In this document: positions 17,449-24,891 of the stretch, piece after piece
Position numbering within the stretch: the first letter of the stretch is position 1
How the letters are laid out: every line of letters begins with the position of its first letter
NCBI GenBank assembly: GCA_016793465.1
Contig: JAEUJW010000067.1
Coordinates: 186,001-250,000, forward strand
Direction: 5' to 3'
Origin: Myxococcales bacterium
GTDB taxonomy: Bacteria > Myxococcota > Polyangia > Nannocystales > Nannocystaceae
Length of the DNA: 64,000 bases
Translations under genes and position numbers: made by a program
Notes under the pieces: generated by a model
What the model saw: only the letters and a program-made list of their open reading frames with translations
Told to the model about the DNA's origin: nothing
Database searches by the model: none

Positions 17449-19158
17449 TTACGTGCTCGCGCGCGGGAGCGTGAACCAGAACACGTTGCCGCCGCTGGTG
17501 CTGGGCTCGATGCCGATGCGGCCGCCGTGGGCCTGGACGATGCCGTGGGCGGTGGACAGGCCGAGCCAGGCGCCGTTGTGGTGGGTGAAGCGGCGAAACA
17601 GGCGGGTGATGTCGGCCTCTTCGAGGCGCTCGCCGGTGTGCTGGATCTCGCAGCGGACCTCGCCCGGGGCGGCGTCGACGGCGACGCGGAGCAGGGCGCC
17701 GGGCGTGGTCATCTGGATCACGTTGTGGAGGATCGCGGTGAGCACCTGCTCGATGCGCGCGGGGTCGAGGTCGACGTCGACCGGCTCCTCGGGGAAGCGG
17801 GTGACCACGCGCTGGCCCTGGGTGGCCAGCAGCGGCTCGAGCGTGCGCAGCACGTCGCGGACCAGGGCGCACACCTCGGTGGTCTCGCGGTCGAGCTCGA
17901 AGTTGCCGCCCGTCATGCGGTTGCGGTCGAGCAGGTCGTGGACCAGCGAGAGCATGAGCCGCGACGAGGCGGCGATGCGGCGCAGGTGGCCGCGCTGCTC
18001 CTCGCGCACGACGCTGCCGACGCCCTCGAGCAGGTTGTCGACGTCGCCGGCGATGCCCTCGAGCGGGCCGGCGAGCTGGAACGACAGCGCGCCGAGCAGG
18101 TCGTCCTGCACGGCGCCCTGCTCGCGCAGGCGGTTGTTGGCGGCCTCGAGGCGGTCGCGGGCGCGGGCGAGGTCGCCGGTGCGCTCGCCGACGCGGCGCT
18201 CGAGCTCGTCGCTGAGCTGGCGCGACTGCTGCTCGGCGGTCTGGGCGTGGCGCAGCAGGGTGGCGTTGTCGATGGCGATGGCGCAGCGGGCGGCGAGGTC
18301 CTCGGCGACGGCGAGGTCGGCGGGGCCGTAGCGGCGGCCGGCGTGGCTGTCGACCAGGGTGATGGCGCCGAGCGTGCGCTCGCGGGTCTGCAGCGGCACG
18401 CACATGTACGAGCGCAGGCCGAGGTCGCGGGCGATGCGGAGGTGCTCGGGGTCGCGGGCGGTGGCGACGAGCATCTCGTCGGTGATCTCCGGGATGAGCA
18501 GCGGCTGGTTGCTGCGGATCACCTCGGCCACGCCGGTGGGGTCGCCGAGCTCGCTGGGGTAGCGGCGGGCCAGCTCGTGGGCGTACGACACCTTGGAGGG
18601 GTCGACGTGGGCGACCGCGACCTGGCGCAGCTCGTCGCCCTCGATCAGGTGCACGACGCACCAGTCGGCGACGTGCGGCACGGCCAGGCGCGCGACGCTG
18701 GCGAGCGTCTCCTCGAGGTCGAGCGTGTGCGCGAGCACGGCGCTGGCGTCGAGCAGGAAGCGGTGGGACTGCTCGACGCGCTTCTGCTCGTCGATGTCGG
18801 TGTTGGTGCCGCACCAGCGGAGGATCGCGCCGTCGGCGCTGCGCACGGCCCGGGCGCGCCCGAGGTGCCAGCGGTAGCGGCCGCCGGCGTCGCGCAGGCG
18901 GAACTCGACCTCGTAGGGCTCGCCGGTGGCCAGCGCGTGGGCCCACAGGCGCCGGCACTCGCCGAGGTCGTCGGGGTGGACGAGGTCCTGCCAGCCGTCG
19001 ACGAGCACGTGCTGCTCGCTGCGCCCGAAGTAGTCGAGCACGCGGCGGTTGACGAAGTCGATGTGGCCGTCCGGGGTCGAGGTCCACAGCTGCTGCGGCA
19101 GGACGTCGTCGAGGACGCGGAGAGCTGCGACGAGGTGGTGTTGGAAGCTCTCGGGCAT
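17449..19158 (-). CDS. PAS-GAF histidine-kinase homologue lacking the phospho-acceptor His
   Basis: The 569-residue protein has PAS/PAC (residues ~15-130, 'LWTSTPDGHIDFVNRRVLDY'), GAF (~140-300), a coiled coil (~305-345), a DHp-like helical pair (~352-412) and an HATPase region (~430-568). In the H-box, where kinases have S-H-E-L-R-x-P-L, it reads 'LLGALSFQLAGPLEG': Phe360 replaces His. The N-box Asn is kept ('LTAILHNVIQM'), but the G1 'D-x-G' is 'QHTGE' (His for Asp). It therefore probably cannot autophosphorylate and may act as a sensor or allosteric partner. No TM segment or receiver gene is nearby. It converges on ftsZ and lies downstream of mutY on the same strand, 40 nt apart. Confidence 0.82.
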   Translation of the reverse strand: MPESFQHHLVAALRVLDDVLPQQLWTSTPDGHIDFVNRRVLDYFGRSEQHVLVDGWQDLVHPDDLGECRRLWAHALATGEPYEVEFRLRDAGGRYRWHLGRARAVRSADGAILRWCGTNTDIDEQKRVEQSHRFLLDASAVLAHTLDLEETLASVARLAVPHVADWCVVHLIEGDELRQVAVAHVDPSKVSYAHELARRYPSELGDPTGVAEVIRSNQPLLIPEITDEMLVATARDPEHLRIARDLGLRSYMCVPLQTRERTLGAITLVDSHAGRRYGPADLAVAEDLAARCAIAIDNATLLRHAQTAEQQSRQLSDELERRVGERTGDLARARDRLEAANNRLREQGAVQDDLLGALSFQLAGPLEGIAGDVDNLLEGVGSVVREEQRGHLRRIAASSRLMLSLVHDLLDRNRMTGGNFELDRETTEVCALVRDVLRTLEPLLATQGQRVVTRFPEEPVDVDLDPARIEQVLTAILHNVIQMTTPGALLRVAVDAAPGEVRCEIQHTGERLEEADITRLFRRFTHHNGAWLGLSTAHGIVQAHGGRIGIEPSTSGGNVFWFTLPRAST

Positions 19159-19198
19159 GCGCGGGGCCCAAGGATGACAGACAAACGCCGGGGCCGGG

Positions 19199-20416
19199 TC
19201 AGTAGCCGAGGCGCTCGAGCAGCTTTTCGGTGACCGTGGGGATGCCTCCGCCGGGGCGCTCGCCGGGCGCGATCCAGGCGGCGTCGCCGATCGCGGGGTC
19301 GTCGGTGACCGCGTCGCCGCGGGCGGGCCACAGCAGCCACACGCGGTGGGTGAACACGTGCTTGACCGGCTCGCGCTGGGCCTCCATCCGCGTGACCGCG
19401 ACGCCGGTCAACTTGCGCACGGCCGCGGGGGTGAGGCGCGTGCGGTCGAACAGGCTGCCGTAGGGCGCGTCCTCGGGGGCGGGCGGGCGCTCCAGCAGCG
19501 GCAGGCACCACAGCCCGGCGAGCAGGCCCTCGCGCGGGCGGCGGTGCAGCAGCAGCTTGCCGCCGCGGCGCACGGCGACCGCCCACAGGTCCTGCTGCGG
19601 CGAGGCGGCGCGCTGCCTGGGCGCGGGGATGCTGCCCGCGAGGCCGAGGCGGACGGCGGCGCACTCGCGGCGCACCGGGCAGACGTCGCAGCGCGGGTTC
19701 TGCGGCGTGCACACGGTGGCGCCGAGCTCCATCAGCGCCTGGGCGAGGATCCGCGGCGAGCCGGCCTCGACGATCTGCTGCGCGAGCGCCCAGTGACCGG
19801 CGGCGCCGGCGTCCTGCTGCTTCGGGTCGGTGAGGGCCTGCAGCCGCGAGAGCACGCGCGCGACGTTGCCGTCGACCAGCGCGGCCGGACGATCGTGGGC
19901 GATCGAGGCGATCGCGCCGGCGGTGTAGCGTCCGATGCCGGGGATCTCGCGCAGGGCCGCGGGCTCGTCGGGCAGGCTGCCGCCGAGCCGGCTGGCCACG
20001 TGGCGCGCGCCCTGATGCAGCAGGCGGGCGCGGCGGTAGTAGCCGAGGCCGCTCCACGCGGTCAGCACGTCCTGCTCGTCGGCGGCGGCGAGGTCGGCGA
20101 CGGTCGGGAAGCGGGCCATGAACGGGCCCCAGTAGGCCTTCACGGTGTCGACGCGGGTCTGCTGCAGCATGATCTCCGAGACCCAGATCGCGTAGGGGTC
20201 GCGGGTGCGGCGCCACTCGAGGTCGCGGTGGTTGGCGACGAACCACGGGCCGAGGGCGCGGGCGATGCGGTCGGCCCACGCGAGGCCGGGTGACGCCGCC
20301 GCGGAGGTCGCGGGCGCGGCCGGCCGGGAGGCGCCCGCGGGCGCGGCGGTCGGCGGCGATTCGGGGGGCCGAGCGGCCTGGCGGGGCCTTCGCGGGCGAG
20401 GGGCGATTTCGGGCAC
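19199..20416 (-). CDS. mutY: Adenine DNA glycosylase
   Basis: MutY removes adenine mispaired with 8-oxoguanine, preventing G:C to T:A mutations. The 405-residue protein has 'EIMLQQTRVDTV', 'WSGLGYYRRARLLH', the helix-hairpin-helix 'IPGIGRYTAGAIASIA' and the catalytic Asp in 'ALVDGNVARVL'. It also has the iron-sulfur ligands 'CTPQNPRCDVCPVRREC'. A C-terminal NUDIX-like domain (~270-400) reads 8-oxoG. The GTG start at 20416 adds a ~45-residue Pro/Ala-rich extension before the glycosylase domain; an internal start near the 'LAWADRIARALG' segment is possible. The intergenic gap to murC on the other strand is 57 bp. Confidence 0.94.
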   Translation of the reverse strand: MPEIAPRPRRPRQAARPPESPPTAAPAGASRPAAPATSAAASPGLAWADRIARALGPWFVANHRDLEWRRTRDPYAIWVSEIMLQQTRVDTVKAYWGPFMARFPTVADLAAADEQDVLTAWSGLGYYRRARLLHQGARHVASRLGGSLPDEPAALREIPGIGRYTAGAIASIAHDRPAALVDGNVARVLSRLQALTDPKQQDAGAAGHWALAQQIVEAGSPRILAQALMELGATVCTPQNPRCDVCPVRRECAAVRLGLAGSIPAPRQRAASPQQDLWAVAVRRGGKLLLHRRPREGLLAGLWCLPLLERPPAPEDAPYGSLFDRTRLTPAAVRKLTGVAVTRMEAQREPVKHVFTHRVWLLWPARGDAVTDDPAIGDAAWIAPGERPGGGIPTVTEKLLERLGY

Positions 20417-20456
20417 GGGTCGGCCTTACCACGTTTTCGCGGCGCGGCGGCAGGAG

Positions 20457-20462
20457 TAAGCT
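20457..20462 (+). promoter_or_regulatory. Candidate -10 box (TAAGCT) of murC-murB
   Basis: TAAGCT ends 11 nt before the murC ATG. GGAG immediately before it could serve neither as a ribosome site nor as a leader if transcription starts downstream of the box. Confidence 0.35.
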
Positions 20463-20473
20463 CCACCGCTCGC

Positions 20474-21859
20474 ATGTTCCGCAAGAGCGACACCCACATT
20501 CACTTCGTCGGCGTCGGCGGCATCGGCATGAGCGGCATCGCGGAGGTGCTGCTCACGGTCGGGTACCGCGTGACGGGCACCGACGTGGCCGAGTCGGAGA
20601 CGACGCGGCGGCTGTCCGAGCTCGGCGCGGTGGTGCATCGCGGGCACGACGCGGCCCACCTCGGCGACGCGGACGTGGTGGTGGTGTCGTCGGCGGTGGC
20701 GGCCGACAACCCGGAGGTGCAGGCGGCCCGCGCGCGCAAGATCCCGGTGATCCCGCGGGCGGAGATGCTGGGCGAGCTGATGCGCCTGAAGCAGGGCATC
20801 GTCATCGCCGGCTCGCACGGCAAGACGACGACCACCAGCCTGATCGCGTCGGTGCTGCAGCGCGCCGGCCAGGACCCGACGGTGGTGATCGGCGGCAAGC
20901 TCAACTCGCTCGGCACCAGCGCGCGGCTCGGCGGCAGCGACGTGATGGTCGCCGAGGCCGACGAGAGCGACGGCAGCTTCCTGGTGCTGTCGCCGACGAT
21001 CGCGGTGGTCACCAACATCGACGACGAACACATGGACCACTACGGGACCATGGCCCGCCTCGAGGACGCGTTCGTCGGCTTCGCCAACCGCGTGCCGTTC
21101 TACGGCATGGCGGTGATGTGCCGCGACGACCCCCACGTGGCGGCGATCCTGCCGCGCGTCAACAAGCGGGTGGTGACCTACGGCCGCGGCGAGGGCGCCG
21201 ACTACCGCGCGGTCGACGTGGTGCACGACGGGCCGAACACGCGCTTCCAGGCGATCGCCCACGGGCGGCCGCTCGGCGAGTTCACGCTGCACATGCCGGG
21301 CGCCCACAACGTGCTCAACGCGCTGGCGACGATCGCCGTGTGCGACGAGCAGGAGGTGCCGAACGCGGTGACCCGCGCGGCGCTGGCCGAGTTCACCGGG
21401 GTGCAGCGGCGCTTCACCGTGCGCGGCACGGCCGGCGACGTGATGGTGGTCGACGACTACGGCCACCACCCGACCGAGATCGCGGCGACGCTGTCCGGGG
21501 CGCGCACCAGCTACCCGCAGCGGCGCATCGTCGCGGTGTTCCAGCCGCACCGCTACTCGCGCGTGCGGGCCCACCAGGCGGCCTTCGCGGCCTGCCTCGA
21601 CGCGGCCGACGTGGTCGTGCTGACCGACATCTACCCGGCCGGCGAGGCGCCGATCGACGGGGTGTCGATCGAGGGGCTGCTGGCCGCCACGCAGGCGCGT
21701 CGCGGCGGGCGCGCGGTGATCCTCGACAAGCCGGTCGCGGGCCTGGCCGAGCGCCTGGCCGCCCAGACGTGCGCCGGCGACCTGGTGATCACGCTCGGCG
21801 CCGGGTCGATCACCCGCGTGTCGCACGACCTGGCGGCCCTGCTGGCCGCGCGCGCATGA
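20474..21859 (+). CDS. murC: UDP-N-acetylmuramate-L-alanine ligase
   Basis: MurC attaches L-alanine to UDP-MurNAc, the first step of stem-peptide synthesis. The 461-residue protein has the N-terminal Rossmann motif 'HFVGVGGIGMSGIAEVLL', the ATP loop 'GSHGKTTTTS' (from residue 113) and 'EADESDGSFL'. 'NIDDEHMDHYG' and the C-terminal 'DDYGHHPTEIAATL' and 'FQPHRYSR' follow. All are MurC hallmarks. Its TGA overlaps the murB ATG (ATGA), so MurC and MurB are translationally coupled, and both act on early muropeptide precursors. Confidence 0.96.
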   Translation: MFRKSDTHIHFVGVGGIGMSGIAEVLLTVGYRVTGTDVAESETTRRLSELGAVVHRGHDAAHLGDADVVVVSSAVAADNPEVQAARARKIPVIPRAEMLGELMRLKQGIVIAGSHGKTTTTSLIASVLQRAGQDPTVVIGGKLNSLGTSARLGGSDVMVAEADESDGSFLVLSPTIAVVTNIDDEHMDHYGTMARLEDAFVGFANRVPFYGMAVMCRDDPHVAAILPRVNKRVVTYGRGEGADYRAVDVVHDGPNTRFQAIAHGRPLGEFTLHMPGAHNVLNALATIAVCDEQEVPNAVTRAALAEFTGVQRRFTVRGTAGDVMVVDDYGHHPTEIAATLSGARTSYPQRRIVAVFQPHRYSRVRAHQAAFAACLDAADVVVLTDIYPAGEAPIDGVSIEGLLAATQARRGGRAVILDKPVAGLAERLAAQTCAGDLVITLGAGSITRVSHDLAALLAARA

Positions 21860-22809
21860 CGTCCCGCGGCCAGGCGATCCTCGAGGCGCTCGGCGAGCTG
21901 CCGGCGCCGCCGGGCGCGCTCGAGCTGCTGCTCGACGAGCCGATGAAGCGGCACACGACGCTGCGCCTCGGCGGCCCGGCCGACGTGTGGGCCCGGCCGC
22001 TGAACACCGAGGCGCTCGGCGTGCTGCTGGCGGCCTGTCACCGGGCCGGCGTGCCGGTGATGTGCGTCGGCGGCGGGAGCAACCTGCTGGTGAGGGACGG
22101 AGGGATCCGCGGGGTCGTCGTCAACCTCGGGCGCATGGCCGGCGTGACACGTCCGGACGCCGGGCGGCCCGAGCTGGTGCGCGTCGAGTCGGGCGCGAGC
22201 ACCGGCAAGCTGCTGCTCGCGGCGACCGAGTGGGAGCTCGGCGGGCTCGAGTTCCTGGGCGGCGTGCCCGGCAGCGTCGGCGGCGGGTTGATCATGAACG
22301 CCGGCACATACCTCGGAGAGTTCACCAGCGTGGTCACCGAGGTCCACAGCCTGCGCAATGACGGCACTTTAATAGTCAGGGATCACGCTCAATGCGGGTT
22401 CCGCTACCGGGCGTCCGACCTGCCCGCGGACGAAGTCGCGTGCTCGGCACTGTTAAAATTGTGGCCGCGGGCGCGGGCGGAGATCGACGCCGACGTCGCG
22501 TCGCTGCGCAAGCGCCGCAAGGAGCGCGAGCCGAGCGGCGTGTTCAATAATGGCAGCACTTTCAAGAATCCCCCCGGAGACTTCGCGGGGCGGTTGATCG
22601 AGCAGGCCCAACTGAAGGGGACGCGGGTGGGGGCGGCGGTGTGTAGCCCGGTGCACGCGAACTGGCTGGTGGTCGAGCGCCCGGGGCCGGAGGTGCCGTC
22701 GGCGCGCTCGGCCGACCTGCTGGAGCTGATCGCGCTGGTGCGGGCGCGCGTGCTCGAGGTCCACGGGGTGGCGCTGGAGCTCGAGGTCAAGGTGGTCGGC
22801 GAGGCCTAG
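21856..22809 (+). CDS. murB: UDP-N-acetylenolpyruvoylglucosamine reductase
   Basis: MurB, an FAD enzyme, reduces UDP-GlcNAc-enolpyruvate to UDP-MurNAc with NADPH. The 317-residue protein has 'HTTLRLGGPADVWARP' and 'CVGGGSNLLVRDGG' for FAD binding. 'GVPGSVGG' and 'GTYLGEF' follow, then 'CGFRYRASDL' and the catalytic Ser in 'NNGSTFKNP'. The final 'LELEVKVVGE' supplies the conserved Glu. The start overlaps murC by 4 nt. The second half contains three AT-rich codon patches (22364-22371, 22449-22457, 22544-22567), including two TTA leucine codons, which contrast with the GC-rich rest. Confidence 0.95.
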   Translation: MTSRGQAILEALGELPAPPGALELLLDEPMKRHTTLRLGGPADVWARPLNTEALGVLLAACHRAGVPVMCVGGGSNLLVRDGGIRGVVVNLGRMAGVTRPDAGRPELVRVESGASTGKLLLAATEWELGGLEFLGGVPGSVGGGLIMNAGTYLGEFTSVVTEVHSLRNDGTLIVRDHAQCGFRYRASDLPADEVACSALLKLWPRARAEIDADVASLRKRRKEREPSGVFNNGSTFKNPPGDFAGRLIEQAQLKGTRVGAAVCSPVHANWLVVERPGPEVPSARSADLLELIALVRARVLEVHGVALELEVKVVGEA

Positions 22810-23148
22810 TCAGGCGCGCAGGCGGAAGCGCTGCAGCTTGCCGGTGGCGGTGCGCGGCAGCGCGTCCACGAACTCGATCCAGCGCGGATATTTATATGGT
22901 GCCAGTCGCGACTTGACGAATGTCTGCAGGCTCGCGGCGAGCTCGGGGCTGGCCGAATGGCCGTGCCTCGGCACGACGAATGCGCGGGGCTTGATTAAAT
23001 CGTCGGCGTCGGGGTGACCGACGACGGCGGCCTCGAGCTCGGCGAAACTGACCTGCTCGCGGTCGTCGACGTAGGCGATCCGGTCCGCGCGCCCGGGCAC
23101 GAGGTTGGGCGCGAGCAGGTCGACGGCGGCGTTGAACGAGGACATCAC
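22810..23148 (-). pseudogene. Internally deleted benzoate-CoA-ligase-like gene remnant
   Basis: The open frame codes for 112 residues made of two ends of an acyl-CoA synthetase. Residues 1-40 ('NAAVDLLAPNLVPGRADRIA', 'SFAELEA') look like the N-terminus of benzoate/4-hydroxybenzoate-CoA ligases. Residues ~41-112 ('VVGHPDADDLIKPRAFVV', 'KSRLAPYKYPRWIEFVD', 'LPRTATGKLQRFRLR') are the end of the C-terminal domain with its catalytic Lys motif. Some 400 residues with the ATP- and substrate-binding core are missing, and the junction is in frame. It cannot activate acids as a normal ligase. It ends directly next to the murB stop. It could be expressed as a mini-protein, but a deletion pseudogene is more likely. 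Confidence 0.72.
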
Positions 23149-23149
23149 C

Positions 23150-23167
23150 CGGACGATAGATCGTCCG
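23150..23167. promoter_or_regulatory. Inverted repeat CGGACGAT-AG-ATCGTCCG
   Basis: Two perfect 8-bp arms separated by AG lie directly before the ligase remnant's ATG (23148) and 50 bp before the divergent lipoprotein gene. This looks like an operator and may be a leftover from regulation of the former catabolic gene. Confidence 0.45.
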
Positions 23168-23216
23168 CGGGTTGCGAGTCTGCGAGCCGTGTGGTCCGAT
23201 GCGGACGGAGGGGCCG

Positions 23217-24674
23217 ATGAACCGGTGCGGACTCGTGGTGGCGGCGTGGCTGGCGGGCTGCAGCGGGAGCGACGGAGCTGAGGGCACGGCCGCGACGACG
23301 TCGGGGTCGCCGGAGGCGAGCTCGAGCGGCGGACCGATGATGGTGACCGGGACGTCGACGACGGGCGGGGGCGCCGACGTGACGCCGACGTCGGGGGATT
23401 CGACCGGGACGATCGACACGACGAGCGGCGAGACGAGCACGGGCGCCGCGCCGGAGGGGTCGACGGCCGACGGATCGACCGGGGAGGCGCCGCTGCCGGT
23501 CGTCGAGACGCTGCGCATCACCGATCAGAACCGCCATTACGTCGAGATGCACGGCGGCTGGGGGCCGCACCTGCGCGGGCTGATGCGGGCCGAGGACGAC
23601 GCGCTGTGGTTCACCGCCGACAAGGGCGAGGACGTGCTGCACAACCGCGAGATCCTGTACTTTCGCCGCGGGGCCGGCGACGCGGCGTGGACCGACGTGG
23701 GCGCGCTGGCCCACGCCGACGGGATCCAGCAGAACGCCGCCAGCATTTTAATCGATGGGGTGATCTACACGTACGCGGTCAACATCGCGGCCAACCTGCT
23801 CGAGGAGTGTCACCTGGTCGTCGCCACCCCGGACGTGCGGGCCTGCGACACGGTGCTGATCAGCGGGACGCCGTACATGACGCCGCCGTCGTCGAACTAC
23901 GTCGGCGCCGCGGTGCTCGGCGAGGGCGCGCGCGTGGTGTGGTGGACGGTGGTCGGCGAGAACGGGGCGCCGGGCGCCTTCTATTACACGTACAACTACG
24001 GCGGCGGGTGGAACGGGCCGGTCGCGACCGACCTGACGCCGTACAACGACATCGGCTACGTGCACGCGATGGCGACGAGCGACGGGCGGCTGATGCTGGT
24101 CGGGCAGACGTTCACCGGCAAGTACCCCGACGGGACCTACAACGCGGTGGTCGCCGAGGTCGTGCCCGGCGCGTCGCCGACGTTCGTGCCGCTCGCGGGC
24201 GGCGGCCCCGAGGTGCAGGCGCTGTCGTCGGGCGACCTGTGGCTCGACGCGGACGCGGGCGACGTGCACGTGCTGGCGACCACGAGCGCCGGCGGGGTGG
24301 CCTACTACCACCGGCCCGCGGGGGCGCCGTGGGCGGCGCACGTGCAGCCGCTGCACGTGTTCGCGGACACCTACCGCGCCCGCTTCATGCGCGCGGCGGA
24401 CGGGCCGCTGCACGTGGTCCGCGGCGGGGGCGGGGGCGGGGGGGTCAGCGTGCTGCGCGGACCGGCGACGGCGCCGGGCGAGGCGGTCGACTGGGCGGCG
24501 GCGCAGACGATCGCGGTGACGAGCCCGGGCGCGGGCTTCGCGGCGCCGTCGGGCCTGTACGTCGAGTCGCCGACGTACCAGTCGCGGCCGGTCGGGGCGC
24601 TGCAGTTCGCGATGTGCGGGCAGTACGAGGTCAGCGACGGCGAGGTGTGGCAAGGCGAGCTGGTGGCGCCGTGA
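23217..24674 (+). CDS. Lipoprotein with Ser/Thr/Gly linker and possible β-propeller
   Basis: The ATG at 23217 follows GGAGGGG at good spacing and opens a signal peptide with lipobox 'LAGC'; the open frame upstream has no signal. A ~80-residue Ser/Thr/Gly/Glu linker leads to ~390 residues of β-rich repeats. Segments such as 'DALWFTADKGEDVL', 'ILIDGVIYTYAVNI', 'TSDGRLMLVGQTF' and 'PLHVVRGGGG' resemble blades of a BNR or sialidase-like propeller. No catalytic residues are assigned. It is probably a surface binding protein. A poly-glycine tract (24423-24446) with runs of G could slip. The 'ILID' codons at 23745-23756 are AT-rich. Confidence 0.65.
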   Translation: MNRCGLVVAAWLAGCSGSDGAEGTAATTSGSPEASSSGGPMMVTGTSTTGGGADVTPTSGDSTGTIDTTSGETSTGAAPEGSTADGSTGEAPLPVVETLRITDQNRHYVEMHGGWGPHLRGLMRAEDDALWFTADKGEDVLHNREILYFRRGAGDAAWTDVGALAHADGIQQNAASILIDGVIYTYAVNIAANLLEECHLVVATPDVRACDTVLISGTPYMTPPSSNYVGAAVLGEGARVVWWTVVGENGAPGAFYYTYNYGGGWNGPVATDLTPYNDIGYVHAMATSDGRLMLVGQTFTGKYPDGTYNAVVAEVVPGASPTFVPLAGGGPEVQALSSGDLWLDADAGDVHVLATTSAGGVAYYHRPAGAPWAAHVQPLHVFADTYRARFMRAADGPLHVVRGGGGGGGVSVLRGPATAPGEAVDWAAAQTIAVTSPGAGFAAPSGLYVESPTYQSRPVGALQFAMCGQYEVSDGEVWQGELVAP

Positions 24675-24875
24675 GCGGCGCGGGTGCGACACGGGGTCGG
24701 ATCGCGCGCGGCGGATCACGCTCGCGCGAGGACGCGGTGGGGTCGCGACGCGCCGTGCGGATCAGCGCGAGCGTCGTGCGGTGGCGATGCATCGCCGCGC
24801 GAGCTCCTCTCGGATCCGAGCCGCTGCACGGAGCGGGCGGCCGGTCGATGCCTGGTACCGCGGCGGCGACCCGGG

Positions 24876-24881
24876 TACCTT
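24876..24881 (+). promoter_or_regulatory. Candidate -10 box (TACCTT) of clpV
   Basis: TACCTT ends 10 nt before the ATG at 24892 and no ribosome site lies between. It favours that ATG over the upstream in-frame start at 24781. Confidence 0.35.
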
Positions 24882-24891
24882 CGATCGCCCT

